A stretch of DNA of 64,000 nucleotides, taken from contig JANVCC010000049.1 in the NCBI GenBank assembly GCA_025345505.1, positions 9,788,733-9,852,732 on the forward strand, given 5' to 3'. Numbering within the stretch: position 1 is the stretch's first letter; every line of letters begins with the position of its first letter. Of the stretch, positions 10,001-19,649 are shown piece by piece. The notes under the pieces are model-generated. The model was not told the origin of the DNA. It saw only the letters and a program-made list of their open reading frames with translations, and ran no database searches. The translations under genes and the position numbers were made by a program. This stretch comes from Todiramphus chloris collaris. Lineage: Eukaryota; Chordata; Aves; Coraciiformes; Alcedinidae.

Positions 10001-13000
10001 TCAGCATGAGGTTGTTTTATACTTTTCTAACATACCCAAGGGTATTCTTCTCATGTTGCATGAGCAAAACGTGGCTGTAGCCAACCCCAGATGGCACAGA
10101 TGGAGAGCAGAGCCCCAGGAGCTCTGCTGGACATTGCCAAAAACCAAGAAATCCCAAATGTACCAGAGATTTTACCTTCTCCCTGGGGCGTGTGTGCTGG
10201 CAGCAGCTGCTCTGAATCTCTTGGGGCCTGGGGGTGGCCGTTGCCATCCCTCCGGCTGCCCATTGACGCTGCTTTTGGCAAAGGCATCGTTGGTCTTCTT
10301 GCCCTGAAAGAGCAGCGAGAACGAGGCAGTTGCCACCCGCGATGCAATCTCAATGCACAAAGAGGCAGCAGGAGCAAGTGACAGCCTGTAACCATCCTTC
10401 CCTCTGCCGCCTGCTGCTGCGTGAAAAGCTGGTGCCTTTATGTGGCATTTTCTTTGGCTCCGTCTGGTGGGAAATCCAGCCTGCTTCAAAGTGCATGTGG
10501 TGTTTGCTGACACTGCAGCGGTTCCCTCGCTGCTCTCGGATGTGCTGTGTGCTTTGCACTCCCTGTATTCTCATTTCAAACTCTTTTTCCCTTGTAACTC
10601 TTGCAACAGAACAACTGTACTCTGCAAGTGCTTTTTTTTTTCTTCTTTGATACTTTCTTGATGGGAAACTGGTTCTTCACTAAACCTATTAAAACCTTCT
10701 CTCTTCCGTGGTCTTTTGTATATATGGCAAGAATATTTCTACCAAGCTGTGTTGCTCTAGTCTCACCACTTGGACCTAGTATATATACACTGGTGTCAAC
10801 AATCAGTATATATACACTGGTGTCAACAATCAGTACCTGTATCTCAGTTCCTGGGTGTGAGACTACAAGTACCAGGGAGAATGTTTGATTCTAATGGTGC
10901 AGAAATAGGAAAAAAAGAAAAGAGTTCACGGAGAGAAAATCTCGCACAAGCCAAGCATGATAGTTTTGCTCAGATTTCTTTTCAGTCATGGACTCTTTCT
11001 TGTTTGGACATGTACATTGCTCTGTCCAAGCCCTGAAGCACAGGAGACCAGTGTAGGTACTCCTGAGGTTACTTATACAAACTGCCACAGACTCTATCCC
11101 ATTTATTTTTGTGGGACAACCACCATCTCTGTTACTACCCAATAACTGAGATGTGTTTCCACATTCTTCCCACTTGGTTTATTTCTGCAAAATGGAAGCT
11201 GCTGAAGAATTATGCCTCCTAGCAACTTCTGATTACTTTCTGTTAATAACCAGCCACACTCAATATCCAAGTCACTGCAGCCTTTACTTTCAAGAATAAC
11301 CACACTCCATGCACATGCATGCTCAGTTAGGGTTCTCTTATTTATACCCTCAGGACACAGCCATTAAACGTGACATCACATTCCCCACTTTGGTGTTTTT
11401 TTAAAAGCTTACTGAGCATACATGACCTCCTAATTAAGTGAATTTCTATCAGTGCAGAAATCAACCTCCTGTCACAGAGGACTATCTACATGCTTGACTT
11501 CCACCTTCTCCACAAAGCCAGTTTAATACTGGCAACACTTAGAAGACAGCTGTAAGAACTACTTTAATGGTGTACATGTACCATTGTTCCCATTTCTTCA
11601 ATCTTAAAAAATAGCTCAAAAACCAAATTAAAATATTTCAATCTTTTTAAAATTTTTTTTAAGTGTTTTTGAGCAGAGACAAGACCTAAACATTTAAACT
11701 TGAAAAAGGGAAAGCCATGAATGAAAAAAAAGGTTTTTTACACTGAAGCGGATGGGCAATCTGACTCATGGCTGCCACAGTACTGGGAATCAGTGTCTCA
11801 AGGGGGGATACCCACTTGTTAGTGAGAAGTATGTCTCTGAAGCAAAGCAACCTGAAGTCACCAACAGGCTGTCTTTCGACTTTACTGGACCTTGGAAAAT
11901 GCTCAGGGAGGAGGACAAGTACTGGTGAATCTTGACATACTTCCCCTAAATGATAATAGTAAAATAAGACGACATGGAATTTGGTTTTGTGTAAATATTT
12001 TGAAATCTTTTTAAGGACACATTTGTAAAACCCAAGGGAACTGATTCAGTAAAATTATGCCAAGTCATACGCTTACAAAACCAACTGGAAAATTGCTTTT
12101 TTGTATGTGTATGTAGCTGTACTCACCTATGCATAAAAATGCTGTGCACAGGCATATAAAAAGTGGTGTCTATAAATTTTTTATGTAGATTGTTCTTTGG
12201 GTCAATCCAGGATCATAAAATCCAGCAGATTTCTATATGACATTTGGGAACGGCTGTACCTTCCGTACCCTCTTACCTCTTGAGCTGATGCCTGGCGATT
12301 TAAAGGGCTCACTCCTTTCAATGTGGCTGCTGCTCTTCTCCTGGGACCAGGCACAGTATTCCTGAATTGTCTCCGATTGTATTGTTGTTGTCCAAACCCT
12401 CTTCTAAAACGGTTAGGTCCTGTGAAAATAAATTCTTAATTTATCATCCTTTAAAATGTGATTTATGATTACAATTTTGCAAATGGATTACAAGATTAAT
12501 TTAATATGGTATAGGAGTATTTATATAAATTGTGATGCAAGAATAACATTAATTTATTCCAGAAAAGTAAATTAATTTTGCATAATATTACATAACTTAC
12601 CTTTCCAGTGTCTCACTAACATTCTTATTATATGTAGGACTGGCAAGCACGTTAAAATGATTTGAAAGAATATAGAAGAGAAAAGCCTTCCACAATTCTA
12701 ATTCCTAATAAAGGCAGGAACACTCACATCAGGAAACCTGTCAATCTGTTGTCAGAGCTCACATTGCTATGAATTAACTGTGAAATGGAAAAAGCCTTTT
12801 GATACAGATATGCAAGTGACTAACCGGAAGCAAATACCACAGCAGCCTGAAATAGCTCTGAGTGCTCACACTGTAGCATCTGATAAGTGAAGACTGGACC
12901 ATAACTTATATATATATGATTCTCTTTTGGCTTGACATATCCGTACTTACTGCATATATTGAAGGGGGCACCTTCTGCTGCTGTTTTATGTAATTGCACA

Positions 13001-16000
13001 GTATATACACCCCAACAGCCCATCTTGTATTTAACGTTTTCCCCTAAGCCCTTTATGATTTTGAAATGTACTGAAGTATTGAGCTAGAGGAAAGCACTCC
13101 GTCAGATGGAGGCACAGTGCATTAAAGCCTAATTACTCCATGTGATAAACTTGTGTAGTCATAATGAAGCAGACTTTTCCAAGTTGCTACATCAGTGAAA
13201 TGTGCACATATACTCAGAGGGGTGTATAAATATGGCATAAAGCAGTGCGTGGGAGAGGGCAGTAAGATTGCAGTTAAACACTGGACCATGTAGCAGAGCC
13301 TCACAGATGCAAACCACAGACCAGTTAGAATCTTGTATTGATCCTATACCATCGATTCCTACATCACAACAATTAATAATGACTTGGAGCAATTAGAAAT
13401 AAAGTGTTCTGAGGCAGTGGTGACATCACTGTCAGGGGCCACCACTGCAGTGATTAATGAAGACTCCAGCCCCAGGGTATAACACTGGTCAGCACCAGCA
13501 TGGGCTGGTCTCACTGGAATACAAATGAAGATGATTTGAGCTGCTCTAGCTCTAAAATAAAAAGGGATCAGGGCATGCCTGTGGGAAGCACCTCTGAAAC
13601 AGCACATCAGGGTGCTTTGCTCCCTATGGCCAGAGGTGCTGGTTGGGATCACTGACAAAAATACAATACTGCTTACAAGCTTTGTAGGGCCAGTAGTTAT
13701 TTCCTTTCCAAAAGATGCCCTCTCACTGCAGAAGTTCAGGTGTGTAAATGTTCCCCTCCTAATAAACACATGAATTTTGGCAATATGTGTCTTTTTGACC
13801 AGATGTGGTCTTGCTGTGTTTAATGGCCCTTTCTTCCCTCCTGGTTCTGTCCCCACAGTTTGTTTTTCCCTTTCTTGCTCTCTTCAATAACCACTCTGGG
13901 CTTGCCCCTCTCTCTTGCCTGTTTGCCAGCCTGCTCTCCTGGGCCACTAAGCCTTGCAACACAGCTCTCCTGCATGCTATAGAGGGCACCTCCTCTGCAG
14001 CAAGATAGACTGAGCTCAGCTGCCTTTCCTGGATATTTCATCAGCGCTGTGGGAGGGACTGATGCAAAATGTAGCCCTGACTAGAAAATCATGCCCCTGT
14101 CAGTCATTTCATATTAGAGGGCCTCTGCTCAGCGGTTCACTCAGGCACACTTCATCCAGTGTAAATAACAAACAACAGAGCCATCAGCCTCTGAGGGGTA
14201 CCCCATGTACACCAGATGGGGACCAAGGCCTCAGTCTGTCATGCGTATCCTTAAGTGTGACACATGAGAGGCTTCATCTCTGCAAGAAGTCTGGCAGATA
14301 TTTATTAATGAAAGAACATTTGAATAAAACCCCAAAGCATCAGCAGCTGTGGAAGACCCCTACTGTGTTTGGGTGCATGCTCAGAGTCTGGTGCTGAGCA
14401 CATCTGGGTTGGTCTAGAGGCACCTCTGCCCAGCAAGTCCTGTTCAGGAAGAAACCCCAATGTCTGACAGATTCTTTTTCTGAAGGGATATAAAATTCAA
14501 ATTTCTAGTCATTAAATATCATCTGTCCCCAACAGTGGAGATGGTTTCAGGAGGGATAACAGCACTTTGCTTCTACAAATTCTTTTGCTGGTTTAATCAG
14601 CATAATACTCCATCCTCTGTCATCACAGTGCTAGGCTTATCTGATCGTCATTTTGATAATGGTTATCACATCTCAGCCCAGAAGGGACTGCATTTCAGCA
14701 GGGACCTATGTGAAATGTGCCCCTGGAAAATTATGGGCTAAATTCCCAGTCGTGCTGAGCTTCCCAAAATTGCTATTGACATCAGCACCACACAGCATGA
14801 TGTGTGTCTTTGCACTTGGCAGGGCTGAATTCAGACTCAGTTAAAACCTATGAAACACGAAGACTAGCAGAAATAATTCTTTAAATGTACAGAAAAGTCC
14901 TTCTTCCTAAGGAATAGCTAAAAAAAAAAAATAAAATTTTGTTTGATTTAATTGACTCTGTATGCAGTAATCAGTTGAGTGTGGAAGAATATCAAAGCTT
15001 GTGTTTTTGAAAGAAAACCCAATTTGCAAAGGGCAATTATCATCATTCTGTTTTGAACCAGAACACTTTTCAGTAAGGAAGTATGTGGTAGAGATCAAGA
15101 ATATGAGAGTGGGAGACAGAATGGAGACAAACAGGATTGCTTCCAGCAATCCCACTGTCCTGATGTGCCACTGGCACTCCAAGGGAAGACTGCAAAGATC
15201 CTGCTGCAAAATGTCACTAAAATCTTCAACGAAGTGATTTAGTGGTAATTAAAAAAATATAAAAAAGGCAAAATGTTGATAGAGGTGACATTTCATGCAG
15301 CAGATCACTTTGGTTTTGTAGAGAAAAGCTAGTGGAACCAAACAGATTAGTGTGTGACCACTCAGTTTTATAAAAAAACTCATCATAAAAATAGCATGGT
15401 TGGCAAAAGTGACAAATTAACTCCAATAGCTGAGCTATCAAAGACAGTTACTGAAGGGGTAATTTAAGTGTGTTCTGGGAAAAAGAGGACTAGGAAGAGG
15501 CATAATTAAAATATGCAAAGCCAAAAGGGAATAGAGAATAGATATTAAGTCACTTTGAATTAGTAATTCATGAGAGGTTGGAAGGGAGAGAAATGGATGA
15601 ATTTATTCTTTGAAAGGGCCCTGATATTCCATTGTTGCTGAGAGAAAAGCTATTCAGAACCCGAGTACATCTTCTATGCACATAGGAATTAGATAGGAGA
15701 AGGATTTAAGAGCTGTATTTTGTTACACAAATGTGTTTTCCAGCCTGGCAAGCCTCTGCCATCCCAAGGTGATCACCTACCTTGCAAATTCCTCTGCATC
15801 CAGGCGCGGAAACGGGACCGGCCATACCCGTATGCCGAATTCCTGTTCTTGACCTGCTGCCTTTGCCTGTCCCCCGCAGTGCTGGCATCTGTTTGCTCTT
15901 TCCTGTGGCGTTTTATGATATCATCTAGAGCAAAACGGCAAAGGGGAAACCCGTAAGCCCTGCACTTTCTACCAACAGCGATTCCCACTTTTGGTGCTTG

Positions 16001-19000
16001 CAATTGTCTGCAGTAAAAATGGAGCTTGTGGTTCTGTGAGCTATGCTGGATAGACAATAAAAGATAAAGCTTAGCTCAGAAAGTATAGGATCAATTTACT
16101 CAGCTCCTGCGGGTTGGAGATTAGAGTGCAGCAAATTATTTAAAAATGCGCTACGAGCCAGCACGTATCCACCATGTGCAGTGCAGATCAATTACCCAAT
16201 ACTGTTAACCTAGAAACATCTGGATAACAATGTATCAACCACAGAGCAAGAACTCCTTAGCTTTTGCCATTGTCTGGTGAAACAGAGAGGGAGAATATCC
16301 CAAATACAAGAAGACTGCGCAGGAGATGTCTGCTTTCCCCTGCAAAACTTGGGTTCTCCCGTATAGACCTGTCTGCACCACACCAAGGGAAGCAGCTCTC
16401 ACGCTTCACATTGAACACAACAATTCAATTTCTATGTTTGCTCCCCTGTCAGCAGCAGTAAGATAATTTGGAAACCCTGCAGATCTCTACAGACAGGAGG
16501 GAGGTCAATGAGCCAGCTCCTATGCTGCTTCAGTATGAGCGCTGAGACCAGGCACAGCTGCCTCTCACCTCTGAGTCCCCTTTAATACACCACCCCAAAA
16601 GGGTATAAACCAGCCCACATGCAGCAAAACGGATGCAGAATGTCCTGCCAATGTCCAAGGACTGCGCTCACCCAAGCTTCTCATTAGGCAGCTCTGAAAA
16701 TTTAGTGTACTGAGCTCCCCCATGAACTGCAAGATGTTTCTTGCTTTCTTTGCAAGACACCATCCAAATGCAGTTCCCAAGGTTCAGAGACTGTATGAAA
16801 CAATTATTTTCCCTGTGATTAAGACACTTTTGGTTTAAAATTATATTTACTAATAGTACTGAGAAGATGATGCAAAATTTCTCCCAAGGACGTTTTACCA
16901 TTGTGCTTCACCAGTACAGACCCAGACAAGCATCCTGGGTGCTTCCCTAGGCACTGCTGCTTTAACCAGCTGCACATGCCCTGAGCTGCACTAAAGTGCT
17001 GGTTTACAACAGAGAGAGCACTAGGGATGCAAAGGAAGGTGTCTGCGGTATCCAGAGTATACCTGTAAGGGTTTTGAAAGCTCATGCCCATCCTGAACAA
17101 ATTTTTAACTCTTTAAGAAAGCACTGGAGGTTGAGGTATCTGGACCATGCACAAATTACTTTCACATGCAGAGCTCTATTCATGTTCTATCCAACAGCTC
17201 AAAGCCCCTCAGTTCTCAATGAGTTGGTTTGAAATCAAGGGGATCTTCTTAATTCAAGCTGTTCTGATGAAGAGGAAAGGTAAAGGCAAAGGGACATCTC
17301 GTTAATTAATATTTTCCATCAATTTCTTCTTTTAACCTCAAACATTCCATAAAATATTTAGCAAGTAATAAAGCCACATCTCTTAGGTTCCAAGCAGAAT
17401 GTTATAACTTTAACAAATTAGTGAGGAAAGAAATGTCCAAATCAGACCTTTTCTCAGGCAGTGGCTACTCTAGGTCCTTAATGAATCATTGGAGTGGAAG
17501 CACAGAAGTGCCATTAGCTTTCAATGGGTGATTATCATGAACAGCACATCATACCTCCAGCACTTGTCACTTGTCATTTTCTATCAAGAAACTGCTGTGT
17601 CCAAATTAATACAAAGCCCAGGGAAAACAAACGAGAGCAGATGCAAGAATAGGCTGCGTGACTGCTTTTGTGATTTCTCTATCAAGTCTGCTAGGAAGAG
17701 AGCATGCTGGGAGAGGCTGGGCAATGTTCTTGGTATGAATGCGCTAATGTTCTCAGCTAAGTGTGCCTTTGGGATATGTGCTATTTGGGGCACAGGCTGC
17801 TTTGAAGCACATCAACAGCATTCCTTCTTGCTCTGCAGGGAGGTGGATGCAGGCATCCAAGGGTGGGTTATGTACAGTGCAAGGAAGACCTTGCTGGGAG
17901 GGGAGAGGTCGTGGGTGCTCAGGTGCCTGGTCTGTCATTATTCAGTATCTTTTTTTGTTTGGGTATGAGTTGTTATGCTGTCTTCTGCACCCACAAATAA
18001 TGATAGAGTTAACAGAACAATGTATTGGAGTACTAGGGAAGGCTGGAAGGGAACCTGAGAGGTCATTTAAGGTACTCTTATGCCCTCAAGACAGATCTAT
18101 TAGGGCAACTTCGGAGTAACTCCTGCAGTTTCCTGTGACTGTTGAGTTATTCAGTAAGGCCCAACATATCTGAAAGCGCAGAAACAAAAATCTGATGGCA
18201 AAAGTATCAGTTCTTGAGCAGGGCTCCTGTTTTCCAGTTTTCTCTACTGCCTTGAGTAATGTGTATTCTGGATTGAATACTGGAGGTGGACCACAGGAAG
18301 TCTGACTGAGGGAAGCACTATAGGAGAGCAACAGCAAAGGGAGTATCATGCGTCAGCAAACAGAAAAGGGGAGTGCAACACCACGGGAAAAAACTAAATG
18401 AAAAATTAGGGACCCACTATTGTTGTAAATCCTCATAGCACCATTAAAATGAAAGAATGTATCAGCCAAGGGGTCAATTTGAGTTTGAAGTGGAAAATGT
18501 TCTGCTATTCCCGACAGCTGGTTCACGGCTGGGAAGAAATGACACAAGGTTTTGGTTAAGAAGCTGAGCCAGTAATTAAAGGTGCTAGTGGACTTTTCTT
18601 CCACAGCAGAAATGTCAACATGATAATCCACCGAGATCTATTGTCCAAGCGTTGGGAGTCCAGGACTCGGGAGTTAATAAAAGGGCAGTTGTTTATGCAC
18701 AGTTCACATATCCAGTGCCAGAGGAATGGCGAGCATCACGAGCAGGCTGCTATAAATAGCCTGCACACCCGAGGACATGTATCATATCTTTATTTCAATA
18801 GATGGCTCCTTTACATAAGCCTCTCCCAAACCGCAGTGATAGACACTCTCCCCTCTGAAGTTACGGGGTGCTGCCAGCAAAGCACGGAGTTGGGTCTGAA
18901 GCCATGATTCCTCTCCCCCGGCTAGTTCTCTCCTTTTTCCTGCCTGGTCCCCTTCCACCGCAACCGGCTGCGGGCGTACGGGAGGGCACTGGCACTGCGG

Positions 19001-19300
19001 GGCCACATCACGATCCTCTGCCCGACTCTGCCTACCCCGTCGCGACAGATACGAGCACAAACAAAGCCCCGGGCCCCGCCGGGAGCACGGTGTCCCGGGC
19101 CGGGACCGGCTTCGGGGACACACGGAGCTCCGGGCCGGCCCGACTGCAGCGCCCTCTGTCCGGCCCCGCCCGCCTCCGCCCCCCGCCCAGGAAGGGACCC
19201 TTGCCCCGCCGGACCTACCCAGGGACATGTCAATCTCCTCCGAACCCGGCTGCGGCTCCGCCGCGGGGCTCGGCCCCGGCTGCTGCCCCGCCGCCTCCAT
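6998..19300 (-). CDS. FYTTD1/UIF-family mRNA-export adaptor, probable avian LUZP4 counterpart (whole gene, 8 coding exons)
   Basis: The joined exons (82+144+143+128+54+114+112+96 nt) give an 873-nt CDS encoding 290 residues. Residues 23-37 read IDMSLDDIIKRHRKE, the UAP56 (DDX39B)-binding motif shared by ALYREF, FYTTD1/UIF and LUZP4, which recruit the TREX helicase to nuclear mRNA. Residues about 40-123 are Arg/Gln-rich and end with KGVSPLNR, matching the UIF KG(I/V)SP(M/L)NR block. FLLNRG in exon 5, LTVSVANP in exon 6, PKGVLLRFNF in exon 7 and TLDERF in exon 8 follow the order of UIF. The length is close to human UIF (318 aa) and LUZP4 (313 aa) as I recall them. A nuclear RNA-binding export adaptor is inferred from the family. 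Phases agree at every junction. The weak point is the exon 5 donor. LUZP4 orthology is inferred from its place beside LRCH2. Confidence 0.85.
7094..7850 (-). other. Intron 7 of the FYTTD1/LUZP4-like gene
   Basis: Bounded by gtagag at the donor and ctgcag at the acceptor. The exon 7 reading frame stays open for about 165 codons into this intron before TGA near 7353 (see findings). No repeat was recognised. Confidence 0.7.
7851..7962 (-). CDS. FYTTD1/LUZP4-like exon 7
   Basis: The acceptor is ccccag before 7962 and the donor CAG|gtagag after 7851. The first base completes a Thr codon from exon 6. It encodes a very basic segment (RGSKRPFLRSQRPLLQ) followed by PKGVLLRFNFRAMANQ, which aligns with the UIF PKGV-x-L-x-F block immediately before its C-terminal exon. 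Confidence 0.87.
7963..8635 (-). other. Intron 6 of the FYTTD1/LUZP4-like gene
   Basis: GT-AG intron (gtaagt donor, ccccag acceptor). Nothing else was recognised in it. Confidence 0.7.
8636..8749 (-). CDS. FYTTD1/LUZP4-like exon 6
   Basis: The acceptor ctctttcag precedes 8749, and a strong donor AC|gtaagt follows 8636. It encodes LKSKWDASPCLSRW and then GAVLTVSVANPQAGQTG. The last part closely follows the UIF segment GILTVSIDNP, the best single anchor for this exon. It enters needing two bases from exon 5 and leaves in phase 2, which matches exon 7. Confidence 0.85.
8750..9304 (-). other. Intron 5 of the FYTTD1/LUZP4-like gene
   Basis: Bounded by the inferred weak donor gtggtt at 9304 and the ctttcag acceptor at 8750. 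A stronger-looking gtcagt donor lies within it near 9274 but would break the frame into exon 6. Confidence 0.6.
9305..9358 (-). CDS. FYTTD1/LUZP4-like exon 5 (54 nt, donor uncertain)
   Basis: The acceptor is a NAGNAG tandem (agcag), so exon starts at 9358 or 9355 are both in frame. It encodes RPFLLNRGPVFQQKRMQ, aligning with the UIF ATFLFRRGLKVQ block. The donor CA|gtggtt is weak. I chose it because it is the site that gives the phase-2 exit exon 6 requires, and because the spacing from FLL to the Trp in exon 6 is then the same as in UIF. Confidence 0.72.
9359..10175 (-). other. Intron 4 of the FYTTD1/LUZP4-like gene
   Basis: GT-AG intron (gtaaaa donor). It contains a probable diverged CR1 fragment at about 9640-9850 and A-rich runs near 9597-9612. 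Confidence 0.65.
9640..9850 (-). mobile_element. Probable old CR1 fragment
   Basis: The words ggtcagaaaggacctctggaagtcat and the later cccctcatcgg resemble a very diverged minus-oriented CR1 3' region. The match is by eye and weak. Confidence 0.35.
10176..10303 (-). CDS. FYTTD1/LUZP4-like exon 4
   Basis: The acceptor is ctttcag before 10303, phase 0. The donor is AG|gtaaaa after 10176, phase 2. It encodes 42 residues beginning GKKTNDAFAKSSVNGQPEGW, then Pro/Arg-rich PPPGPKRFRAAA. This is the least conserved part of the family, so support comes from splice sites and phase continuity more than from sequence match. Confidence 0.75.
10304..12276 (-). other. Intron 3 of the FYTTD1/LUZP4-like gene
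   Basis: GT-AG intron (gtaaga donor). It includes a 27-bp direct duplication at 10778-10831. No other repeat or gene was recognised. Confidence 0.65.
10778..10831. repeat. 27-bp exact tandem duplication (2 copies)
   Basis: Two adjacent identical 27-mers (10778-10804 and 10805-10831) start agtatatatacactggtg and end tcaacaatc. The absence of differences suggests a recent duplication. Confidence 0.9.
12277..12419 (-). CDS. FYTTD1/LUZP4-like exon 3
   Basis: The acceptor is tttcacag before 12419 and the donor GAG|gtaaga after 12277. The two leading bases complete a Gly codon with exon 2. It encodes residues 77-123: PNRFRRGFGQQQYNRRQFRN, an Arg/Gln-rich RNA-binding-type stretch, then ATLKGVSPLNRQ, which matches the UIF block KGISPMNR. 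This was the exon that first identified the family. Confidence 0.88.
12420..15780 (-). other. Intron 2 of the FYTTD1/LUZP4-like gene
   Basis: GT-AG intron of about 3.4 kb (gtaggt donor). AT-rich in its 3' part. No conserved repeat or additional exon was recognised. Confidence 0.65.
15781..15924 (-). CDS. FYTTD1/LUZP4-like exon 2
   Basis: The acceptor is gctctag before 15924 and the donor CAAG|gtaggt after 15781. It completes the Asp codon begun in exon 1 and encodes DIIKRHRKEQTDAST, the second half of the UAP56-binding motif. It then becomes highly basic (QRQQVKNRN, GRSRFRAWMQRNLQ). The intron splits the motif between the two Asp-flanking codons. Confidence 0.9.
15925..19218 (-). other. Intron 1 of the FYTTD1/LUZP4-like gene
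   Basis: GT-AG intron of about 3.3 kb. A short stretch near 18035-18090 (aggctggaagggaacctgag) resembles an old CR1 3' fragment. Nothing else was recognised. Confidence 0.6.
19219..19300 (-). CDS. FYTTD1/LUZP4-like exon 1 (start codon and UAP56-binding motif)
   Basis: The ATG is at 19298-19300 and the donor CTGG|gtaggt follows 19219. It encodes residues 1-27 (Ala/Pro/Gln-rich) and reaches EEIDMSL just before the splice. The frame is open further upstream through the gap. This ATG was chosen because family members have only a short leader before the motif. Its context (CCC ATG G) is only moderate. Confidence 0.82.
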
Positions 19301-19361
19301 GGGCTCCGAGCGCGCACTGCCGCCGCTGCCGCCCCGCGCCGCGCAGTGCGCCTGCCCGGAA

Positions 19362-19443
19362 TGTGCCGGCACCGCCACCGGCACCCCTCCCGGGCACNNN
19401 NNNNNNNTGTGCCGGCACCGCCACCGGCACCCCTCCCGGGCAC
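19362..19443. repeat. Exact 36-bp direct duplication flanking an N gap
   Basis: Positions 19362-19397 and 19408-19443 are identical (tgtgccggcaccgccaccgg onward) and are separated only by ten Ns at 19398-19407. This pattern is typical of two contig ends that were not overlapped across a GC-rich stretch. Confidence 0.95.
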
Positions 19444-19649
19444 CCACCGCCAGCACCCTGCCCTGGACACCCCCTCTCTCCGCGAGCTGACCGTCCGCTC
19501 TTCCCGCCAAGTATCCCACCAGGCTGCTCCGCAAGCAGCCCTCTCCAGCCAGCTCTACCCTCTGTGCCCCGGGGCACTTTCTGCTCAGCCCTGCCTTGGC
19601 TTTCTGCCGCTCCGCACCCCAGGAGTCGCCCTCGCAGCCTCCCCACTTA

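Larger units (their letters stand above)
18930..19640 (-). promoter_or_regulatory. CpG-island promoter of the FYTTD1/LUZP4-like gene
   Basis: Strongly CpG- and GC-rich block covering exon 1, the start of intron 1 and the upstream region. It is interrupted by an assembly gap at 19398-19407. The transcription start cannot be fixed by eye. The CpG-island character suggests broad rather than strictly tissue-restricted expression. Confidence 0.75.

Noticed and set aside
13359-13856. 165-codon minus-strand frame inside intron 2 of the export-adaptor gene
   Set aside because: No recognisable motif, not in phase with flanking exons, and no FYTTD1-family block is missing at this point of the protein.
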